In this document: one piece after another, positions 27,908-33,089 of the stretch
Position numbering within the stretch: position 1 is the first letter of the stretch
Layout of the letters: each line of letters starts with the position of its first letter
Assembly (NCBI GenBank): GCA_020201045.1
Contig: JAIVHP010000264.1
Location: 1 to 33,089, forward strand
Source of the DNA: Flavobacteriales bacterium
Lineage (GTDB): Bacteria; Bacteroidota; Bacteroidia; Flavobacteriales_D; Cryomorphaceae
Length of the DNA stretch: 33,089 bases
Direction of reading: 5' to 3'
Program-made: the position numbers and the translations under genes
The notes under the pieces: model-generated
Database searches by the model: none
The model's input: only the letters and a program-made list of their open reading frames with translations
Told to the model about the DNA's origin: nothing

Positions 27908-28805
27908 CGATTTCAAGTTGGTTCTTTAGCTCCGCAATGTTTTCAAATTTCTCTTCGTCTCTGAGCCTTTTTTCGAAGTAAATGGTAAGGCTCTTCCCGT
28001 AAATGTCTTCCTTAAAATTGAAAATATGAACTTCTATCCTGGGCTTCCCCTTTGCAGAAATCGTGGGGCGATGACCAATATTTGTCATGCTTGGGTATCG
28101 CTTCCCGTCCAAGAGGGCAACAGTGGCATAAACCCCGTTCATGGGAATCATCTTTGTAGCTTCGGGTGGCTTCAGGTTTGCCGTGGGAAATTCCAAAGAC
28201 CTTCCAATTTGATCGCCTTTCACCACCTCGCCCGAAACGGGGTAGGCATAACCCAGAAATTCGTTGGCCTTTGCTATATCTCCAGCTTCCAATGCGTTTC
28301 TGATTTTTGTAGAACTCACATTCACATCGTCAATTTCCTGCGCTGATATTTCTTCAACTTCAAATCCGTACCCCGGAGCCATTTCCTTTAGCCGTTTGAG
28401 ATTTCCCTCCCTGTTTCTACCGAAGTGATGGTCGTAGCCAATTACGAGTTTGTGCACACCCAATTGGTTCACCAAAATATCCTTTACATATTCCAATGCC
28501 GTGGTTCGGCTGAATTCAACTGAAAAAGGATGTATAATCAAGTGATCTAAACCCGTTTTTTCCAATCGCTCAATTCGCTCGTTGAGGGTAGTCAACAATT
28601 TTAAATCGTTATCGTCTGGAAAGAGCACAATTCTCGGGTGTGGTGAGAATGTGAGCAGCACTGTTTCGCCGTTTTCTTTCCGGGCCAATTCGCGAATTCG
28701 CGAAAGTAGTTTCTGATGGCCAACGTGCACACCATCAAAGGTTCCCACAGTTACAATAGCTCTTGTAGTTGGGGTGAATTCGGATAAATTACGGTACAAT
28801 TTCAA
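27852..28805 (-). CDS. ribF: Bifunctional riboflavin kinase / FAD synthetase
   Basis: 317 aa; VTVGTFDGVHVGHQKLL, VIGYDHHFGRNREGN, EFPTANL, GVYAT, RPTIS...IEVHIFNFKEDIYGKSL; TTG start. Confidence 0.93.
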   Translation of the reverse strand: MKLYRNLSEFTPTTRAIVTVGTFDGVHVGHQKLLSRIRELARKENGETVLLTFSPHPRIVLFPDDNDLKLLTTLNERIERLEKTGLDHLIIHPFSVEFSRTTALEYVKDILVNQLGVHKLVIGYDHHFGRNREGNLKRLKEMAPGYGFEVEEISAQEIDDVNVSSTKIRNALEAGDIAKANEFLGYAYPVSGEVVKGDQIGRSLEFPTANLKPPEATKMIPMNGVYATVALLDGKRYPSMTNIGHRPTISAKGKPRIEVHIFNFKEDIYGKSLTIYFEKRLRDEEKFENIAELKNQLEIDAEETKHFFSGSSIDLDT

Positions 28806-28897
28806 TGAAGAAGAAGGTCAATGAAGTGTTGAAATCTGAACTGGCTACAACGGTTATTAACCGCGGTAACAAATACGGTTCAAAAGTAGAAAAATAA
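28805..28897 (+). CDS. Possible 30-codon small ORF between ribF and atpD
   Basis: ATG AAG AAG AAG ... GAA AAA TAA = MKKKVNEVLKSELATTVINRGNKYGSKVEK; only ORF evidence. Confidence 0.2.
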   Translation: MKKKVNEVLKSELATTVINRGNKYGSKVEK

Positions 28898-28912
28898 AAT
28901 AAGGTGATGCCA

Positions 28913-30250
<1,338 letters not shown>

Positions 30251-30252
30251 TT

Positions 30253-30486
30253 ATGGTAGTAGATATTATTACACCAGACAAATCACTTTTTTCGGGAGAA
30301 GCCACTGCGGTAACTGTACCGGGAACCGACGGGAGCCTTGGAATTCTGGATAAGCACGCACCGCTTATTTCGGCATTGAAGCAGGGCAAAGTAAAGGTTA
30401 CTACCGCTGGCGGTGAAGATTTTTACGAAATAGCCGGCGGAGTTGTAGAAGTGCAGCAAAACAAAGTGATCATTCTCGCTGAATAA
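30253..30486 (+). CDS. atpC: F0F1 ATP synthase subunit epsilon
   Basis: 77 aa; ITPDKSLFSGEATAVTVPGTDGSLGILDKHAPLISALKQGKVKV, follows atpD. Confidence 0.92.
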   Translation: MVVDIITPDKSLFSGEATAVTVPGTDGSLGILDKHAPLISALKQGKVKVTTAGGEDFYEIAGGVVEVQQNKVIILAE

Positions 30487-30507
30487 AATTTCTTAAAATA
30501 AACTTAC

Positions 30508-30539
30508 AAAAGCCGTTCGAATATTCGAGCGGCTTTTTT
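30508..30539 (+). terminator. Rho-independent-like terminator after atpC
   Basis: AAAAGCCGTTCGAATATTCGAGCGGCTTTTTT just after the atpC stop. Confidence 0.8.
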
Positions 30540-30602
30540 GTTTTCGGGTATCCAGCAAATCCGTTGCCCCGGCGATAAACCCGATAACCTGAGTTCAGCT
30601 AA

Positions 30603-30713
30603 GAGCGCCGCTCCTATCATCTATTTTGATAACTGTTTATCTGGATAGCCATACGCAAAAAAATAGCGCTGAGAACGGTGAGAAAATGGACAAGCAGGGC
30701 GTGTTTTGCCGAG
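30603..30713. repeat. Dispersed intergenic repeat, copy B
   Basis: gagcgccgctcctatcatctattttgataactg...atagcgctgagaacggtgagaaaatggacaagcagggcgtgttttgccgag, matches copy A at 23012-23150. Confidence 0.8.
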
Positions 30714-30759
30714 AACACAGAGGCGTGCTCCGCCGAAGGGTGGATGGGGCTCTGCGCAC

Positions 30760-31122
30760 CTCCGCCATGCGGCGGAGTCCCAGTATCTGCGAATTACTCT
30801 GCGACCCTCCGCAATTCTGCGGAGTCCGAGTATTTGCGTGAAATGCGCTACCTTTCTAAGGTTCACGCCGACGCTGGAGCTCCGCCGGATGGCGGAGGAT
30901 CGCTAAGGATGCCCAAACGCTTGAGCTCCGCAGAATTGCGGATGCTCGAACTCCGCCGAATGGCGGAGGGGACGCAGAGAGACCCGTGCCACAGCGTAAT
31001 CAAATTTTAGTCTATGTTTTGATTCTCGATGGAGAAAAAGAATGAAGAAACTAGGGGCTTTGTGAGCTACGTAAATCATTTAAAATAATAGTGCTGACGC
31101 TTGTGATCCGCCGGAGGGCGGA
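30760..31122. repeat. Cluster of six short palindromic hairpins, consensus CTCCGCM-N4-KGCGGAG
   Basis: Copies at 30760-30777 (loop ATGC), 30807-30824 (ATTC), 30880-30897 (GGAT), 30926-30943 (GAAT), 30951-30968 (GAAT), 31107-31122 (GGAG). Confidence 0.85.
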
Positions 31123-31134
31123 GGGGCGCAGAGC

Positions 31135-31182
31135 CCCGAAACAAGTTCGGGATTGCTTCGCTTACCCCGAAACAAGTTCGGG
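31135..31182. repeat. Two copies of palindrome CCCGAAACAAGTTCGGG
   Basis: Exact copies at 31135-31151 and 31166-31182; related CCCCGAAGCAAGTCCGGGG at 23158-23176. Confidence 0.8.
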
Positions 31183-31316
31183 ATTTTGCGTGATACTCCT
31201 GCCTAAACATCTGGAAATTAGCAATCGGGTTATATGATAGGTCGATATATTTTGCGATCGAATCCTTCGCCCAGCATCGATTCAAATTCTAGAGAAAACA
31301 ATTCTTTTCAAAAATG

Positions 31317-31351
31317 AAAAAACCACCCCGAAAGCTTTCGGGGTGGTTTTT
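31317..31351. terminator. Perfect-palindrome terminator-like hairpin without an obvious upstream gene
   Basis: AAAAAACCACCCCGAAAGCTTTCGGGGTGGTTTTTG; core 31321-31348 is a 28-nt perfect palindrome. Confidence 0.7.
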
Positions 31352-31480
31352 GCTGCTGAGGATTAATTTTTGGTTAAAGGGATATTTTTCCTTTGGTTGC
31401 TAGTACGCACATTGAGCTCCGATGTTTCATTTATTATTTTGACGAGGTAAATAAAATTCAAGAAACCTTTACTTTGCAAT

Positions 31481-33089
31481 ATGCCAGAAGAAAAAAAATC
31501 TAAAATTAGAAAACGCGATATTCTCGACTACCAAGAAGGCGATCGCCCAGGTAAAATAGAAGTCATACCCACCAAGCCGTCAAACAGCCAACGCGACCTT
31601 TCCATTGCATACTCACCCGGAGTGGCTGAGCCCTGCAAAGAAATCCAGGCAAACCCAGCGCTGGCTTACAACTACACGGCAAAATCAAATTTAGTTGCGG
31701 TTATTAGCAATGGAACTGCCGTTTTAGGACTGGGCGACATCGGTGCATTGGCATCTAAACCCGTAATGGAAGGAAAAGGAGTACTCTTCAAAATATTTGC
31801 GGATATTGATGTTTTCGACCTGGAACTCGATACCACCGATATCGATAAATTCATTGAAACCGTTAAAATACTGTCACCCACTTTTGGCGGAATTAACCTG
31901 GAAGACATAAAATCTCCCGACTGTTTTGAAATAGAGCAGCGCTTGCGCGACGAGCTCAATATCCCGGTGATGCACGACGATCAGCACGGTACGGCAATCA
32001 TTACCGGAGCGGCGCTGCTGAACGCCCTCAGTCTGGCCGATAAAAAAATTGAAGATGTAAAAGTGGTTTTTAACGGAGCCGGGGCGAGTGCCATTTCATG
32101 TGCCAGCCTTTATATTTCGCTCGGGATACGACCGGGAAACCTTCTTATGCTCGACAGCAAAGGCGTGATTGCCACTGATCGCGATAACCTCACCAAGGAG
32201 AAACAAAAATTCGCACGCGACACTCCGCTCAAAACCCTTGACGAAGCTATTGCCGACGCCGACGTATTCGTTGGATTGTCTAAGGGAAACATCGTGAGCA
32301 AGGCCATGGTGAAAAGTATGGCGAAAAACCCCATCGTTTTTGCCCTTGCCAATCCAGACCCGGAAATTCAATACAGAGACGCCATGGATGCGCGAAAAGA
32401 CATCATTATGGCCACGGGAAGATCAGACAATCCCAATATGGTGAACAACGTGCTCGGCTTTCCGTACATATTTCGCGGAGCGCTTGATGTGAGGTCTACA
32501 TCGATAAACGAAGAAATGAAGCTCGCCGCGGTGAAGGCCATCGCCGACCTGGCCCGAGAGACCGTTCCCGAAGTAGTTAACCTGGCTTATAACCAGCGCG
32601 ACCTTTCGTTTGGCAGGGAATATATCATCCCCAAACCTTTTGACCCCAGGCTTATCACCACCGTTGCTCCCGCCGTGGCAAGAGCTGCCATGGAAACCGG
32701 TGTTGCACAACGCCCCATCAAAAACTGGGATGCGTACGAAGAACACTTGATTTCCAAACTTGGCAGAGACGACAAGTTTGTAAGGCTGGCGATGGAAAAA
32801 GCCAAAGGAGATCCCAAAAGGCTCGTGTTTACCGATGGGGAAAGCTATAAAGTTCTGAAGGCCTGCCAGATTCTGGCTGAAGATGGAATTGCACACCCCA
32901 TTGTGCTCGGCAAGCGTTCGCGTATTGAAGAAATCATTGAAAAATATTCGCTGAGCCTCGACGGAATAAAGATTGAAGATATAAACGAAAACCCCGAAAA
33001 TATAGACCGATACGCCGATGCGTATTTTAAACTTCGCCAGCGAAGGGGAGTTACGGAATACGAAGCCGGCAGAGATATGATTCACCGCG
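31481..33089 (+). CDS. maeB: NADP-dependent malic enzyme with phosphotransacetylase-like C-terminal domain (3' end beyond window)
   Basis: MPEEKKSKIRKRDILDYQEGDRPGKIEVIPTKPSNSQRDLSIAYSPGVAEPC..., IPVMHDDQHGTAIITGAALLNAL, FALANPDPEI, IIMATGRSDNPNMVNNVLGFPYIFRGALDVR; open to window end, hence absent from the ORF track. Confidence 0.93.
   Translation, partial: MPEEKKSKIRKRDILDYQEGDRPGKIEVIPTKPSNSQRDLSIAYSPGVAEPCKEIQANPALAYNYTAKSNLVAVISNGTAVLGLGDIGALASKPVMEGKGVLFKIFADIDVFDLELDTTDIDKFIETVKILSPTFGGINLEDIKSPDCFEIEQRLRDELNIPVMHDDQHGTAIITGAALLNALSLADKKIEDVKVVFNGAGASAISCASLYISLGIRPGNLLMLDSKGVIATDRDNLTKEKQKFARDTPLKTLDEAIADADVFVGLSKGNIVSKAMVKSMAKNPIVFALANPDPEIQYRDAMDARKDIIMATGRSDNPNMVNNVLGFPYIFRGALDVRSTSINEEMKLAAVKAIADLARETVPEVVNLAYNQRDLSFGREYIIPKPFDPRLITTVAPAVARAAMETGVAQRPIKNWDAYEEHLISKLGRDDKFVRLAMEKAKGDPKRLVFTDGESYKVLKACQILAEDGIAHPIVLGKRSRIEEIIEKYSLSLDGIKIEDINENPENIDRYADAYFKLRQRRGVTEYEAGRDMIHR

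Noticed and set aside
30760-31182. CRISPR array
   Set aside because: Repeats are short palindromes with irregular spacing, no uniform 23-50 nt repeat or spacers, and no cas genes.
30621-31285. ORFs of 66-110 aa on both strands between atpC and maeB
   Set aside because: Generated by the hairpin cluster and CCCGAAACAAGTTCGGG repeats; no domain-like sequence.

Overview
Window from a Bacteroidota chromosome, probably Flavobacteriales-like, judging from gene content and TAnnTTTG promoter elements. It is mostly housekeeping and metabolic genes: clpP (partial), tig, tRNA-Leu(TAG), flavin reductase family, DUF3127, AtoE-like transporter, OppC-like permease, GT2, flippase-like protein, ruvC, HIT, greA, ahcY, PPTase, GGGPS-like, ThiE/TenI-like, ribF, atpD, atpC and maeB (partial). 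Two accessory modules stand out. (i) A three-gene operon at 9194-18462 encodes a 1250-aa TonB-dependent receptor without SusD, a 1462-aa secreted protein and a PorV/PorQ-like outer-membrane protein, and ends in a strong terminator. (ii) A thiamine salvage locus at 23324-27337 has a YkoF-like binding protein, a PnuC/PnuT-like transporter, a NadR-like P-loop kinase, a TPP riboswitch and a TonB receptor. The most anomalous signal is three apparent internal deletions in highly conserved genes: two in atpD (one in-frame, one frameshifting) and one fusing greA out of frame to a HIT gene. This points either to assembly or amplification chimerism or to real lesions, and needs read-level checking. The non-coding block between atpC and maeB holds a cluster of six CTCCGCM-N4-KGCGGAG hairpins with compensatory stem changes, a dispersed repeat shared with 23012-23150, and an orphan perfect terminator palindrome. 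No CRISPR array, transposase or prophage was seen.
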